Notes: generated by a model not told the origin, from the letters alone. 64,000 nucleotides of DNA from Mimachlamys varia (GCA_947623455.1 OX392530.1:1180501-1244500); one strand, 5' to 3'. Shown: positions 24,018-36,774, counted from the stretch's first letter. Numbers and translations are program-made.

Positions 24018-25346
24018 GAGCGCAAAAAAATTACGATTTTTTATTCTCCACTAATAAGCGATACAGACAATTTTTCTATGGAGAGGTCTGCCTATTTATA
24101 TCCGTGTATTCATTTCAAGTTGCCGAAATAACATCCTAGATAATAATTAGTTACATAGCTCTTCCACTGTAGTGAAAAACAATGATTAGGTCTATGCCTG
24201 TGGGCACTAACAGTATCTTAAAAGGAACTGTCATCAGCGCCACCTCAAGGTACAAAACATCGTGTCTCCCCAGGGGAGATAAGGCGATACGAGATTGGGA
24301 GATAGAACCGACACAGGACGATAGCTGTATTGGGTCCGAGAACAACACTTTAACTTATCTTGTCAAATTCAATCAGATTTACATGTATATTTGATATATA
24401 TAGACATACGTCAATTATGCCAGAGTAGTCTCGGCGGGACGAAAGCATGGCCAATGATGTAATGAACATACAGAAAAAGCACATGTGTATGGGGGTTATT
24501 TATCAACATCCACATGATGCTACGGTAAAATAGTTTCGAAAGCATACTCTAGAAGAACACAATAGCATTATTTTGTACAAAAACGATTTTGACCTTGCCC
24601 TGTCCGGGCATCGAATCAGCGATCTTTGGCATGAATTCGGCTTTAAAGGAGATATCCTTTCGAAATCATCCTATTGGGAGCTCTTCTACTGATGGTCTCT
24701 CCGATTTCCTCCTACAATAAGACCCCCCCCCCCCTCCCCGCTCTTATATCCGGACCAACAAGTAATAGTTGAATAACGTGTTTCATAATTGTTGTGAAAG
24801 TGTATATACTATCCGAGCTACCAGGGGCACCCCACTTGACGAAGAGGAAATTTACCTAATGGTTAATTGTTCACCATCAAGAAACGGTTACACAATCATT
24901 TAGACATATAACACTGAAATACGACATCTTTAAACTTCAACCAAAAGCGCCGAGTTGTTAGTAATCAACTCTGGTTTTATATTTGTACTAACTACGTAAA
25001 TTTGAATACGATTCGATTGAAGTACTTTTATTCCAATACAGGATGTAGCTGTTTGAACGCTCCAGTGATTTAACGATAGTACTTACTGTCAATATAAGCT
25101 ACTCTCACTGGTTTACATTGTGTACAAGTAGGCCTAAATCCATCTCACCCGGAAACAGAAACTATTGTTAAAGTTTCGGATATTAACTAAGATTTCGGAT
25201 TATATCCGACAACTTTCAACTTTCAGTTACTTCAAAGGTTGCAAGCGGAAATAATTTTTCATATGTAGGCCTATGACAATCTTAATTCTTGAAAATAAGC
25301 AAGAAGAGTGCTAAACTCGTGTTGGCGTGTTGATAAACGCGTATAT
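24018..25346. other. No supported gene; poly-C tract
   Basis: A run of about 12 C occurs near 24,722. The open stretches at 24,151-24,394 on both strands have no recognisable domain. Confidence 0.4.
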
Positions 25347-26288
25347 GTTGAATTACATGTGTCACCATGATGGCTACTTTAGATTTTTGTGAATTACATG
25401 TGTCACCACGATGACTACTTTAGATCTTTGTGAATAACATGTGTCACTATGATGGCTACTTTAGATCTGTGTGAATTACATGTGTCAGCACGATGACTAC
25501 TTTAGATCTTTGTGAATTACATGTGTCACCATGATGGCTACTTTAGATCTTTGTGAATTACATGTGTCACCATGATGGCTACTTTAGATCTGTGTGAATT
25601 ACATGTGTCAGCACGATGGCTACTTTAGATCTGGGTGAATTACATGTGTCACCATGATGGCTACTTTAGATCTGTGTGAATTACATGTGTCAGCACGATG
25701 GCTACTTTAGATCTGGGTGAATTACATGTGTCAGCACGATGGCTACTTTAGATCTGGGTGAATTACATGTGTCACCATGATGGCTACTTTAGATCTGTGT
25801 GAATTACATGTCACCATGATGGCTACTTTAGATCTGTGTGAATTACATGTGTCAGCACGATGACTACTTTAGATCTGTGTGAATTACATGTGTCACCATG
25901 ATGGCTACTTTAGATCTGTGTGAATTACATGTGTCAGCACGATGGCTACTTTAGATCTGTGTGAATTACATGTGTCAGCACGATGGCTACTTTAGATCTG
26001 GGTGAATTACATGTGTCACCATGATGGCTACTTTAGATCTGTGTGAATTACATGTGTCAGCACGATGACTACTTTAGATCTGTGTGAATTACATGTGTCA
26101 GCACGATGACTACTTTAGATCTGTGTGAATAACATGTGTCACCATGATGACTACTTTAGATCTGGGTGAATCACATGTGTCACCATGTTGACTATTTAGA
26201 TCTGTGTGAATTACATGTGTCACGATGATGACTATTTTAGATCTGTGTGAATTACATGTGTCACCATTGTTACTATTTAGATCTGTGT
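25347..26288. repeat. 41-bp minisatellite, about 23 copies
   Basis: Unit TGAATTACATGTGTCACCAT + GATGGCTACTTTAGATCTGTG, 41 bp (CTTTAGAT at 25,623 and 25,664). Two main subtypes, CACCATGATG and CAGCACGATG, are interspersed. Almost every unit has an AGATCT and an ACATGTG word. Units near the right end are more diverged, and one copy (about 25,805) lacks two bases. Confidence 0.95.
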
Positions 26289-26935
26289 TTGTATCCTTAG
26301 ATGTACATACGAATATCACATGTCATGTCACTGGATCTCCTGTATGCTTGGTATCACTTAAAACCAATTTCTGTTATTACACTTTAATATATTTCATTAC
26401 ATCAGAATAAATGAGAACATGTGACTTGACGTGTAAACATATTCATGGTCTAAACAGAAAAAAAGAGATTTGTCATAAAGTATAACAACTAGCGAGACTA
26501 TCTCCAATCAACATTATAATAACAAGCGACTCAATAGACGATTTAATTACAAATAAAACAAATATCGGTAGGTAAGTTCAAAGCAAGCTGTTCATCACCA
26601 AATAACATTATCCTCACACTTATTTGTATTTAAATGTTATTAATAATAATATTGGAACAGAACCATGCAAGCATACAAGATTGATAACCGAAGAAGAAAT
26701 TATTGTCATTTTCACATCTGTGGCTACTGATCCATTTTAAACAGGTTGAGTGTTGAAGTTGAGACATATCTACGAGAACTGCTTTGATGTTTCAGTCATC
26801 AAAAATAAAAGAGTGGCAGTGCTTCAGGTTTTCATACGAGCAGACAAGAAGAAAGCATTGCTGAAGTTTAGAGTTTACAGTTATATTTGTTTCTTTAAGT
26901 AACTAAATACATACAATTGTAAAAATAAATAAGAG
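26289..26935. other. No feature seen
   Basis: AT-rich sequence between the 41-bp array and the 3' end of the retroelement. Confidence 0.4.
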
Positions 26936-27215
26936 AATACCGAAGCGTTAACAAAATCATAATCCAAACTAAAAATCGATTAAACCAGGGGCAAAATATG
27001 AACAAAGGAAAGATTTACATGGATATGAACAAAGGAAAGATTTACATGGAGACTCTTGTAAAAGTACAAGAGAATAAGACCAGGTGTTCCGGTAGAGTAA
27101 GCGTCTTCTGTTTCATCGACGACACCTGCCATGTAAATCTTTGTCACATCCATGTAAACATCAAGTTCTCAAAATGAGAACCGAGTACCATTGTCAAGCA
27201 CAACAAGTAAACACA

Positions 27216-27818
27216 CTAATGAGCATACCCTAAAACGTCCATCTTCATACCACTTAAAGATACAGAATATTTCTCAATGAGACAAAAATGGCGACCATAA
27301 AACTTGCCCATAGTTCTGATCAACCTGCATCTCCCGAATCCTTGAGTTGTTAGTTTGTTTGTCAGCAGTCGACATCGATTACAAAAATCATGATACCTAG
27401 AGCAAGCCTTAGAATATCGAATCAACTGCGACATGAAAACACCATAGGTTGGAGATTCAGGGATGTTACTATCAATAAATGGAAAGTTCACGATCGCAAA
27501 ATTGAAATCATCACGTTTATCGTATAGCTTAGTAGTAAGCTGTCCATGTTGGTCGTAGTTTAAGTAGAGATCGAGGTAAGTAGCTGATGTAGAAGAGTGT
27601 GTTGTGTCTTTTATTTCAAGTTCAGAAGTGTATATACGATCGACGTGGTCAGCAAACTTCTTGTTGCGTATAGACAACACATCGTCGATATATCTGAAAG
27701 TGAAATTAAAAGATTTGGCAATGTTTTTGTTAGCCGTCCTGATAAGGTCTTCCACAAATTCAGCCTCGTATGAAAACAAAAACAAGTCAGCTAAGAGTGG
27801 GGCACAGTGTGTTCCCAT
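27216..27818 (-). pseudogene. Reverse transcriptase core (YIDD), Penelope-like
   Basis: A 200-codon open stretch on the minus strand encodes the catalytic part of a reverse transcriptase. Residues 1-17 hold GTHCAPLLADLFLFSYE (motif before the active site). Residues 43-46 are the catalytic YIDD in FRYIDDVLSI. Residues 81-86 (YLDLYL) and 99-112 (YDKRDDFNFAIVNF) follow, and the thumb region is at 128-190 (SQLIRYSKACSRYHDF, GKFYGRHFCLIEKYSVSL). A complete enzyme would be two to three times longer; the N-terminal half lies upstream in broken frames, so this is a relic. The ATG used as start is internal to the domain, since similarity continues upstream. At least five other fragments of the family lie in the window. 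Confidence 0.75.
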
Positions 27819-28576
27819 GGGAATGCCAACAGTCTGTGGAAAATCTTTCCTCAGAAATCAACAAAAATATTGTCGACCAGGAATTCAATCATCCTTACTA
27901 TATCTTCTTCAGTATATTTTTTCTTAGCTTTTCGTGTTTTTCACAAAGTATGCTCCAAGATATACATGTAGCTCACTACCATATATTCGTATCGCCGTCC
28001 GCCTTTCTTGGAAAAGAAATCTCTCATAACAAGAGATCGAAGACGTTCCTCCAATTTTGTATGAGGTATGGTAGTGTACAGGGTGGCGAAAGTAAATGTT
28101 TTGACCGAAAAGACAGTTTTTAGGAGGGGGTGTTCAAGATTGATCAAAAGATCTTTTCGAGTTTTTTAAAATCCACATCCCTTTAATTCCACTTCTGGAG
28201 TATACAGTGTCACAATAAGACTGAAGCCCCGATTTAACGGTACTAAGAATGGTAGTAAGAAGTTTTGATAATGGCTTGGTCGAGCATTAGCAGAGCCAGC
28301 GATAAAACGTTGCTTATTAGGATCCTTGTGTAGTTTCGGTATCCAATAAAGACAAGGTAGGTCAGCGTCTTACTCGTTAATTGTAAGTTGTCTCCAACGA
28401 AATAGGGGTAGATCTAATATGACTAATAATACATTTACGACATGACTTGGAGTTAGCTGCTAGGTCCTTTGGTTTAATATCTATGCACTCTTTGATGATG
28501 CAACAGAGGTTTCCAACTGTTTGTAATAAGAGTCACATTGCTTTAATCAAATCTAACAAAAGCCCCGAGTACATAC

Positions 28577-28815
28577 CAGTGGTTTTTTTAGGGTCGATTT
28601 CGGCCCCTTCCCCTAGAGAAATTTTGTTGTATTTTCCCAATTTCTTACTCATATTTTCCCATTCAGAAAATATCCCTTCATATGTGTTATTGACTTATTG
28701 TTATTTTTTGCATTTAAAACCAACAGCAAATTTTCCCAATCGGGGAAAAATACTGCTGCATTTTCCCAATTGAAAAGGTACAGGCCCCTGTAAAAAAGGG
28801 ATGAAAAAATCACTG
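28577..28815. mobile_element. hAT-like MITE, 239 bp, with CATAC duplication
   Basis: The ends are imperfect inverted repeats: CAGTGGTTTTTTTAGGG on the left and the complement of CAGTGATTTTTTCATCCCTT on the right. CATAC stands directly on both sides (28,572-28,576 and 28,816-28,820) as a possible target-site duplication. CAGTG-type ends recall hAT elements, although hAT duplications are usually 8 bp. The interior repeats TTTTCCCAAT words. It appears inserted in the 5' part of the retroelement relic. Confidence 0.55.
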
Positions 28816-28970
28816 CATACGTACATGACTTAGTTAATCCGTTTATCATTGTGTTATGCAACTCATTCAAAATAAACTTCAATTGTCTTTTTTGAGGTTG
28901 ATAAATGTAATATGTATTTATTTGTAAACCTTTTTTTCATGTTGGAAAGTATTATTCATATAAAGATTAT

Positions 28971-29055
28971 TAAAGTTATTGTACCGAAAATCGAGATGAG
29001 GGGGGCTCACAGTCAAAGCGTTGCTGAATCGAGTCATTTCGGTGCAATAACTTTA
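28971..29055. repeat. Foldback, 19-bp arms
   Basis: TAAAGTTATTGTACCGAAA (28,971-28,989) is complementary, with one mismatch, to TTTCGGTGCAATAACTTTA (29,037-29,055). The spacer includes GGGGGGCTCACAG. Confidence 0.75.
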
Positions 29056-30127
29056 CTATTGTACATTCGCCAAACAACGTAAACGAAATGATCGATTTGT
29101 CGTTACCAACTCTTTATACAATTTACACCTAGTACATGTATGTGTTCATACGCTTTGCTGGTCATTAGTCCGATGAAGGTGACAGAGTACATATCGTACT
29201 GGTCATCGAAACGTGACATAAAACATTTATTGGTTGTGTAAAATAATCTTTACATAAAAGATATGTGTTTATTTTCAACTATTGTCATAATAACAAATAG
29301 AAATGTTATGTTATACAGATGTCATTGGTTGGTATACTAAACATGTGTCCCATTAACACACGTTTTAACACATGTTATATACGTGAATTATTTAGTCACT
29401 TTTTTACGTGAGACAAAAAAGGCCCCAATCTATCTTCCTTCAATCAGTTAATGTATAAAACATCAGTAGCCGTCATACTCTAATTTACATAGCCTCGATA
29501 TACACATGTCACCTGTAATCAGTGTAGAGACGTTCACCTGTCTGATTAGGTCACTCGTCACACTACCTGTACACAGGTACAAAAACTATTGTGTTGTTCC
29601 TTGAACTTTATACTTTTAACACAGTAAGACAGTGTCACCTTTCATTGTTGTAAAAAAACACCTTTGTCCTATAAATAACTTGCATGATATAGTATAGTAT
29701 ACATATGTGTATGTATATGATGTACATATATATAAGAAAAGCGTCATATACTTGCATAAACCAAAGTAACTCGTGCTTCAGTTTTCAATTAGCATCAATG
29801 AATAATTACCACATTAAAATAAAAAGAATATGATAATGATAATAATATTCTGTAGACAAAATGTACTGTACTGTAAATTTAAAAAATGTGCGCTATGACG
29901 CAATATTTATATACTTCACATATTGTACAAAGTAATTAATATGATTTAAAAATTAATAACAGAAAATGATGAAGTATTGTGTATAGGGAGGGATCCCAGG
30001 GCTCCTCAACCCTGCCCCTCCTTCATGCCATATATGTGATGAGGGATTAAAATATAAGAGAGAGAAAAAAAAGAAATAAAGAAAAGTTGCTGAAGCAAGG
30101 TCATTTCATCATAAATATGGAAACTGT
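29056..30127. other. No supported gene; AT-rich
   Basis: Includes an alternating TATATG/TACATATATATA patch near 29,700. No gene or array. Confidence 0.4.
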
Positions 30128-30423
30128 GCCGTAACCTGTATCATGTAAACTACCCGTAGTCTACCTTTGCCCTGTAACCTGTATCATGTAAACTACCCGT
30201 AGTCTACCTTTGCCCTGTAACCTGTATCATGTAAACTACCCGTAGTCTACCTTTGCCCTGTAACCTGTATCTGCTCTGTAACCTGTATCATGTAAACTAC
30301 CCGTAGTCTACCTTTGCCCTGTAACCTGTATCATGTAAACTACCCGTAGTCTACCTTTGCCCTGTAACCTGTATCTGCCCTGTAACCTGTATCATGTAAA
30401 CTACCCGTAGTCTACCTTTGCCC
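30128..30423. repeat. 43-bp minisatellite, about 6 copies plus partial units
   Basis: Unit CCTGTAACCTGTATCATGTA + AACTACCCGTAGTCTACCTTTGC, 43 bp and nearly identical between copies. Two short partial units (CTGTAACCTGTATCTGC) interrupt the array at about 30,260 and 30,365 at the same position within the unit, so a two-unit-plus-partial block was itself duplicated. Confidence 0.95.
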
Positions 30424-31744
30424 ATTACCAGGTGGAGGTTTGTGGTTTATAATTGGCCATTACTCCAGATAGAAGCTACAATTAATATTTTATCAGACAC
30501 GTTATCGATCTCTCGGATGGGACATGTTTGTCACGCTAAAACAATAGGATCTACTTGCCACGACATGCTCACTTGTTTCCGCCAAACTGATTGCTTCAGA
30601 GGCTGATCTTGACAAACAAAATAAACTGATTATTTTTCGGGAAAGGGCACGTGCGATTGTGTCTATGGATGGTACCCCAGGAAACAATGGAACGGGGGCG
30701 GGGGGGGGGGGGGGCAACGAATGATGTGGATCCAACACCGATCACAATTGTTGAATGATCCTGATTGATAATTGAGTCAAAGTCTGTGGAAAGACAGGCA
30801 TGGCTTACAATCCCGAACACGGTACAAAATAGCCATATAGCCAAGCGGGATACCCTCCATAAGAATCAGCATCTAGTAACGACCCACGACGACCTCCTAT
30901 CTCCGTCATTCTCACACATCCCCCCAATCTATAATATTAGCTGTATTGATGGTCCAAGTCGTTGTGTTTGTTTCCAGGGTAACTTCGGAGTCATCTTCTT
31001 CATCACCGACCCGTGACCTTCGGAACGCCTTAGCGACATTAACAATACCGTAGGGTGTTACATGTATACGATTCTGAATCATCGGGGTTAAGACACGTGG
31101 TCCACGACTACCCTTACCAAAACAAGTACTTCACCATATTTTTTCAGAAATGATTTCATAGATGTTTACATTGATTTTGGTTGTTTATGATACAGATTCC
31201 CATGTATATCTCCGGAGTACCCGTTGACACACACTTACTAGTCTACGATATAACGTGTACTACTTCTGTGTACACGTAAGGTACAGGTATACGCTTGGAC
31301 GCAGAAACATATAGTTCATTAATCCTGATCACATTTTTAGCATATCATTTAAATGTAAGGTGTGATCCGTATTTTAAAGTATTATTTGCATACCAATCAA
31401 GCTTACCGGGCGACAGGTTACTGGTATATTTAATCACATTGATGTACGTAGTACACCGGTTCCAGCTGATTGGCCTCATTTTGTTAAAATAATGACAATT
31501 GTTTCAGCGCTCAGCACGTGCTGAATTGTTATTTGTCCGAATTCGTCCCCCCCCCCCCCCGATTTCCAATCACTATCCGATATCGCTCGTACTTCTACAC
31601 TGTACGTCACACATATACACCTATTTATAAAATAGCCCGAATATAACATTATTGTAGGGTTCCATTTGATCACGAAACAAAATATTATTGAACATATAAT
31701 GATTACCAATAATATACATAATGATGATTTTTGTACGGACTCAC
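30424..31744. other. No supported gene; homopolymer G and C runs
   Basis: A run of about 16 G near 30,699 and about 14 C near 31,548 stand out. The overlapping open stretches at 30,418-31,016 show no recognisable domain. Confidence 0.4.
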
Positions 31745-31797
31745 CTGTTCGTTCTCCGTCTCGTGGTCTCTCTGGCTGCGCTTGGTCTACCGTTCAT
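31745..31797 (-). CDS. Possible first coding exon with consensus donor
   Basis: On the minus strand an ATG at 31,797 begins 17 full codons (MNGRPSAARETTRRRTN). These run without a stop into CAG/GTGAGT, a perfect match to the metazoan 5' splice-site consensus, with the exon ending at 31,745. The peptide is short, basic and unrecognised, and I cannot see a second exon or a promoter. The exactness of the donor directly after an open start is the only reason to list it. Confidence 0.25.
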
Positions 31798-33245
31798 TAT
31801 GCCGTACAGCCTGGAAAACTAGTATTTCAAGTTCCCTTATAAATCAGGTATTCACAAAACCTGTTTATAGTACAAACGTTAGACTAATCTAGACATCACA
31901 ATGGTAAAATCCATTCTTCAGCACCATGCGTTTTGTGACTGTCAGAGAAAAACAGCGACAACCCGACCGTCGACCCACGGTAGCATGCAGGTAAATACCA
32001 GTGGCACACCAGCGCTTCGGTACGAAACGTCCCACAGGTAAACAGTCTTTTGTAAGGGCGTAATGGGCTTGAACTTGCTAGGGCGACTGGGCTCAATGCA
32101 CGATATATATGAGGCTACGGTCAACTGGACATTTGACGTCCTTGCTGGTCACTTCATATACCCGGTCTAGCAGACTGGACACAATCGAAGTGTGGACTCT
32201 CCACCTCACCTACTAAAACTACAACCATTTTAATATTCATTATTGCTGGGATTATAATGCGTGGCTGTTGTCAGCAGTGTTATGGAGGGCGGTGTATGTG
32301 CCAACCTGTAATGTATAGATCTCAGTGCATTGGAGCCTCCAATTCTACGTTTCTGCCTGAGTGAACAAGTTTTAGAAAGAAAGAGGCGCGGACAGGGGCA
32401 CAAATGGGGAGTTTGATTTATGAAATAAAGTATTGTTAATGAATAATACATTTATTTTTTCTTCGTCAACAGATATTTAAATGACGAATCAAATAGTGTT
32501 ACGTTCGTAGATAATTTAAATGAACTACTGTGTTAAACGAACTACTCGTTGAAGCACAGGTTTATGAGAAAGCATTAATGAAATTGTTAGACTACAGGGC
32601 ATAACTATTCAATATAAGATCAGAATGTAGAACATGTAAGATTTAACGCAAACATGGCCTGGCACATGTCATTATGAGATGAAAACTTACATTGATAGGT
32701 TGAGGAACAAAACCTGCTGTACATAATGGGAGTATTTGTCCCGTAACAGGAACACATAACGGACAATAAGAACGTTCACACGTCCAATAACTTCAATAGC
32801 TAGTGTGTGACATGCCGTGTAAAACGCAGGAGGTTATACATTGTAGGAAATCCTAAGTTTATTTTGGAGCGTACCTGGTGAACCTATTATAATGAATACA
32901 TTGTAAATACGCATCGGCCGATTGTCTACCTTATTGACAGGGACGTACCAACATAAAATGTGTACATGTAAATGTCCGAATGTCTTTATGAGGAGGAGGA
33001 GGAGGAGGAACTATTAGTATTTCGTCAGTCCTGGGGCGCATATACAACTACAAATGACCAACGGAACGTCTTACGTAAATTATAAATACAAGGACACCAC
33101 TAGAATACCTATCTGTGGCTGGCTGGTCATGGAAAATTGCTCAAGTTACCATAACATAATCAGAAACATGACCAATAAATTAGAATAAGCTCCGGTAATA
33201 TTGCCGATGCATGAAACTCATATAATGCAGTCAAAAATCAAATTC
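31798..33245. other. No supported gene; GGA microsatellite
   Basis: GAGGAGGAGGAGGAGGAGGA at about 32,990-33,009 is a short trinucleotide repeat. The GC-richer block 31,900-32,130 has open stretches on the minus strand (60-66 codons) that I do not recognise. Confidence 0.4.
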
Positions 33246-33703
33246 CAAAGATAATGCTAATGAATTTAACTCCAGATATACGGCCAATGAATGCAACCCC
33301 AGAAATACGGCCAATGAATGCAACCCCAGAGATACGGCCAATGAATGCAACCCAAGTTATACGCCTAATTAATATAACTGCATATATACGGCCAAGGATT
33401 GCAACTGCATATATACGGCCAATAACTGTAGCTTCAGATAAACTACTAATGAATGCAACTCCAGATATATAGCCAATGAATGTAGCTTCAGATACACAAC
33501 TAATGAATGCATACAGCCAATGAATGCATTCAGCCAATGAATGCAACTTCAGATATACAACCAATGACCACAGCTCCTAATATACGGCCAATGCATGCAA
33601 CTCCAAATATACAACTAATAAATGCAGCTACAAATATACGGCAAATGAATGCAACTTCAGATATACAACCAATGAATGCAGCCCCCAAAATATACGGTCA
33701 ATA
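33246..33703. repeat. Degenerate 27-bp minisatellite, about 17 copies
   Basis: Unit ATACGGCCAATGAATGCAAC + CCCAGAA, 27 bp in the clearest part (33,280-33,360), decaying on both sides. More diverged copies can be followed from about 33,160 to 33,820. Because 27 is a multiple of three, open stretches with nine-residue repeats arise on both strands (RPMNATPEI on plus, GRISGVAFI on minus). These are by-products of the repeat, not genes. Confidence 0.85.
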
Positions 33704-33963
33704 AATGTATACATGTATGACAATTGACTGTTAATCCAGACATTATGCTAAGGGAAATAGCTACAGAAACATGACCAGTAAATGTTGCTTAGGATATACA
33801 ACCAACACACGTAGCTTCCGATGTTATGTATCAAATGCATATTTCTAACGGACTTTATTAAGTTTGTCATCTATAGCAATGTGTGTTATAGGACTGTAAC
33901 AGCATTTGCTAAAACATTCATTGCTTAAATATTTACATTCTGATTTTTTCTTCTCTATATGAA

Positions 33964-35010
33964 ATCAATGGTACCATCACTGACAGCGCCGCTGTTCTTT
34001 CCGTGGTACCCCAGGGCACTGTTGTTGGTCCACTTCTATTCTTTGTCTGCATCGATGACATTGTCAAATCAGTATCTTGATACATGCTGATGATTGCTTA
34101 CTCTATACAGAAATAAATTCTCTACAGGACTGGCATAAACTTAATAAAGACAATACATGTAAGTCTTTGGAAAAGTTGGAGATCAAATGACAGATAAAAT
34201 TTACTGCAAACACATGCTTACAGTTATCAACATAACTAAGTAGAACAAAACTACATGTATCTGTTTCACAATCAAACACTTGTCAGTTTAGATTCTAGCA
34301 AATATCTAGGGGTTACTTTAACTGCTAATCTAAACTGGGATATACACATCCAGTCCATATACTTACATGTAACAAAGCGAGCAAAACTCTAGGATTTCTG
34401 CAACACGACTTGTTATCTTGCTTCAGAAAAGTTAAAACACAATCATACTACTGATACATGTACTTTAATCAGACCAACCCAATAGAATGCAGCAAGATTC
34501 TTGGACCCTTTTACATCAGACTAGGTCATGATCATTGAAAATATCCAACGCAGGGCTGCTGGATATGTGTTTAATGGCATAAATCAAGAGCTCCTGACTG
34601 TGTATCAATATGATCGGGTCACTTGACTTCGGACCCCTAGCCCAGGGAAGAACAAAAGCCAAAATCATGATGCTGTCGTAAATGATGATTTATCATAAAT
34701 CATAATTGTTAATCATAAATCATAATTATTAATCTAGTCATAATTATCAATCATAAATCATGATCATAAATTAATATATAGGTATAGATCTATCCCACTT
34801 TCTTACATCTAGTGATAAGGGGCAACAGGGACCCACAGGATTAACCAACTCTGCACCAAGAAAACTCGGTATATAACCCCCCCCCGGACCGTTGTGGACT
34901 GAAATTCCCTCACAAATTCTATTTCACAGGAGCAATACCTAGATTCTTTCAGGTGTGCACTTCTTGCTAGCTTCAACCTTTCCTACTTTTCTATTTTTGT
35001 ATTATTCAAA
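33964..35010 (+). pseudogene. LINE (non-LTR) reverse transcriptase relic
   Basis: Plus-strand decayed RT of the Jockey/CR1 type. Conserved motifs appear in the right order but in different frames. SVVPQGTVVGPLLFFVCIDD is at about 34,000-34,060, the catalytic ADDCLLYTE at 34,086, KYLGVTLTANLNWDIHI at about 34,300, IENIQRRAAGYVFNG at about 34,533, and near the C-terminus DSFRCALLASFNLSYF at about 34,945. Many stops and frameshifts rule out function. An AATCATAAATCAT-rich patch (34,685-34,770) sits inside it. The endonuclease and ORF1 are absent, as is usual for 5'-truncated copies. The exact clade is uncertain. Confidence 0.75.
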
Positions 35011-36383
35011 ATATGTTAAAATGCAAAAAAAAATCAAACACTCTTCAACATAATGCCACCTCCCAGGATAAAATGCACTGAAATCCTTGAGTCTGAACCT
35101 TTTCAAGAAAGAAAAACACCTTTCTGCTTCAATGTATGCATGCCATAAAGTGCAATCGCGCTATCGGTTGAAACCGTTGAACCCAATTTGGAACGAAATC
35201 ACCAGGCACAGATTTGGACCGAGGCTGACCTCTGGAAAATCTGGCACGTGTGGTTTGAGGGGTCCAGACGAACCTGGCCGAAACTAAATTGCTGACTATT
35301 GCAAGCTTGCGTTATATCTTTGTCAATCAGCGTAAACCATATGCTATATTAAAATCAGCTACATGTATATAGTTAAGTGGGTGCGAGAAAGATGTTCATG
35401 TTATTCTTAATATATTGTTATATAGCTCTGCCTTCAGTTCGGCCAAATTGCGTTCGTTAATCGTGGAATACTTCTGTACCTCCTGAACTGGTTCAGTCGG
35501 TAACGCGAATACAGCCATAGTCAAAACGCTAACAGATGCTATTAGAATCTTTCAAAAAATAGCATTGCTGTTTCACTCGAGAGTTTGAGAGATGTACTTT
35601 TCAAACTTGCAAAGCCTCTTCTTGACTAAAGTTTAAAAAAATGTTATTTTTTACAATGAAATTTGTTGAGTCAGCGCAATTTTCCTGGGTCGGGCGGGTA
35701 CGCCAAACCAATTATATTTTTATTTTGGCTTGACATAACTAAATAAAAACCAAGTTCAGACAAAAGGGGTATCGAATGATTTTTTTTACCTGATGGTAAT
35801 ATTACTCGGAACATGTACAAAATACATAACTAGTGTCGACAAAGTAATTAAGGAACATATGGCTATGTATGCCGGAAGCCGTTAAATACAATCGCCTCTC
35901 TTTTGCCCTACTTCTATACAACAGCTAATTCTCACGCCTGTCTTAGCAATATTTCCCGCTCCAAATCGTCACTTTACAGTACAGACGTTATCTGATGAAG
36001 AATTGAACATAAGTATCCAGAAGTGTTGTTACATACAATTGTCCAGTGCGTCTTTTGTCTGCAATCACGTGACCAGTGTCACGCTAGTCATTGGCCACAA
36101 CTATTTGTAAGAGTAAACAAACACATTCTGAAGTGCCCTTTTCATATTTCCCTACAGACAATGGCAGTGATTAGATGTTACCCAGGGTGATAGTTATCTA
36201 CTCCGTCTCGCTGAAGCTTGTCTTTTAATGTCAGATAGAATAAATTTACACAACCAATTGTTTGGCATTTCACAAAAAAAGTCATGAGTATTCACAGACG
36301 GGATGTCAGATATTATGGATTATCCATTGTTCCACGTGTTAGTATTACCGTTCGGCCAGTTAGAACGACGAACAATTAAAACG
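35011..36383. other. No supported gene
   Basis: Open stretch 35,087-35,287 (66 codons) has no recognisable domain. No array. Confidence 0.4.
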
Positions 36384-36412
36384 GACCAGGTGTTCCGGAA
36401 GGGGAAGCATTC
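36384..36412 (-). mobile_element. Scrap of the Penelope-like 3' tail
   Basis: GACCAGGTGTTCCGGAAG followed by GGAAGC matches the conserved tail block seen near 1,310 and 27,080. Only about 30 bp are recognisable, so this could be chance. Confidence 0.3.
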
Positions 36413-36774
36413 GCCGCACCACGCATTGTACATAATTATCATTTAACGTATGTCGGCTTTAAAGGGAGGATGTAGGCCAATAACAGTCTAAGCCAAACTT
36501 TCTGACACAAAAAAGTTTGTTTTCTGTGGTTTTACTTTTACGATGTACTGGCCATTACAGCCATTTCGCCATCTTGGAGCATTACATGGTTTAGCATTAC
36601 AACTTTCATCCATAAAATACACCCATAAAATATCGCAACCTTAACAAATCACAATACTGTAATTTCATGACTGCACTTGCAAACAAAGGTGATGAAATCT
36701 TTATAAAAAAAAAATAAAATGATTAATTAAATTTTTGCCTGTGAAATATAGAAAATCATCAAACTGATAAAATT
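36413..36774. other. No feature seen
   Basis: AT-rich lead-in to the foldbacks. Confidence 0.4.

Larger units (their letters stand above)
26936..28890 (-). mobile_element. Penelope-like retroelement, longest copy
   Basis: Minus-strand retroelement, truncated at its 5' side. In coding order it shows a possible upstream segment (28,820-28,890, NELHNTMINGLTKSCTY) and a YWIPKLHKDPNKQRFIAGS-like RT motif near 28,360-28,310. Next come a TLYTTIPHTKLEERL segment (about 28,085-28,040), an IEFLVDNIFVDF segment (about 27,885), then QTVGIPMGTHCAPL and the YIDD core within 27,216-27,830. A 3' non-coding tail follows to 26,936. The reading frame breaks several times upstream of 27,830, including a frameshift just before the QTVGIPMG motif. 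A GIY-YIG endonuclease domain, usual in complete Penelope elements, was not seen. The 27-bp segment at 27,000-27,026 is duplicated at once. The family name rests on motif order and is tentative. Confidence 0.7.

Noticed and set aside
26110..26319. Minus-strand frame in the 41-bp array
   Set aside because: A short shadow of the repeat at its diverged end; other units close the frame.
33238..33704. Nine-residue-repeat proteins on both strands
   Set aside because: They are automatic products of a degenerate 27-bp repeat, which is a multiple of three and has few stops. No flanking coding sequence or start context supports them.
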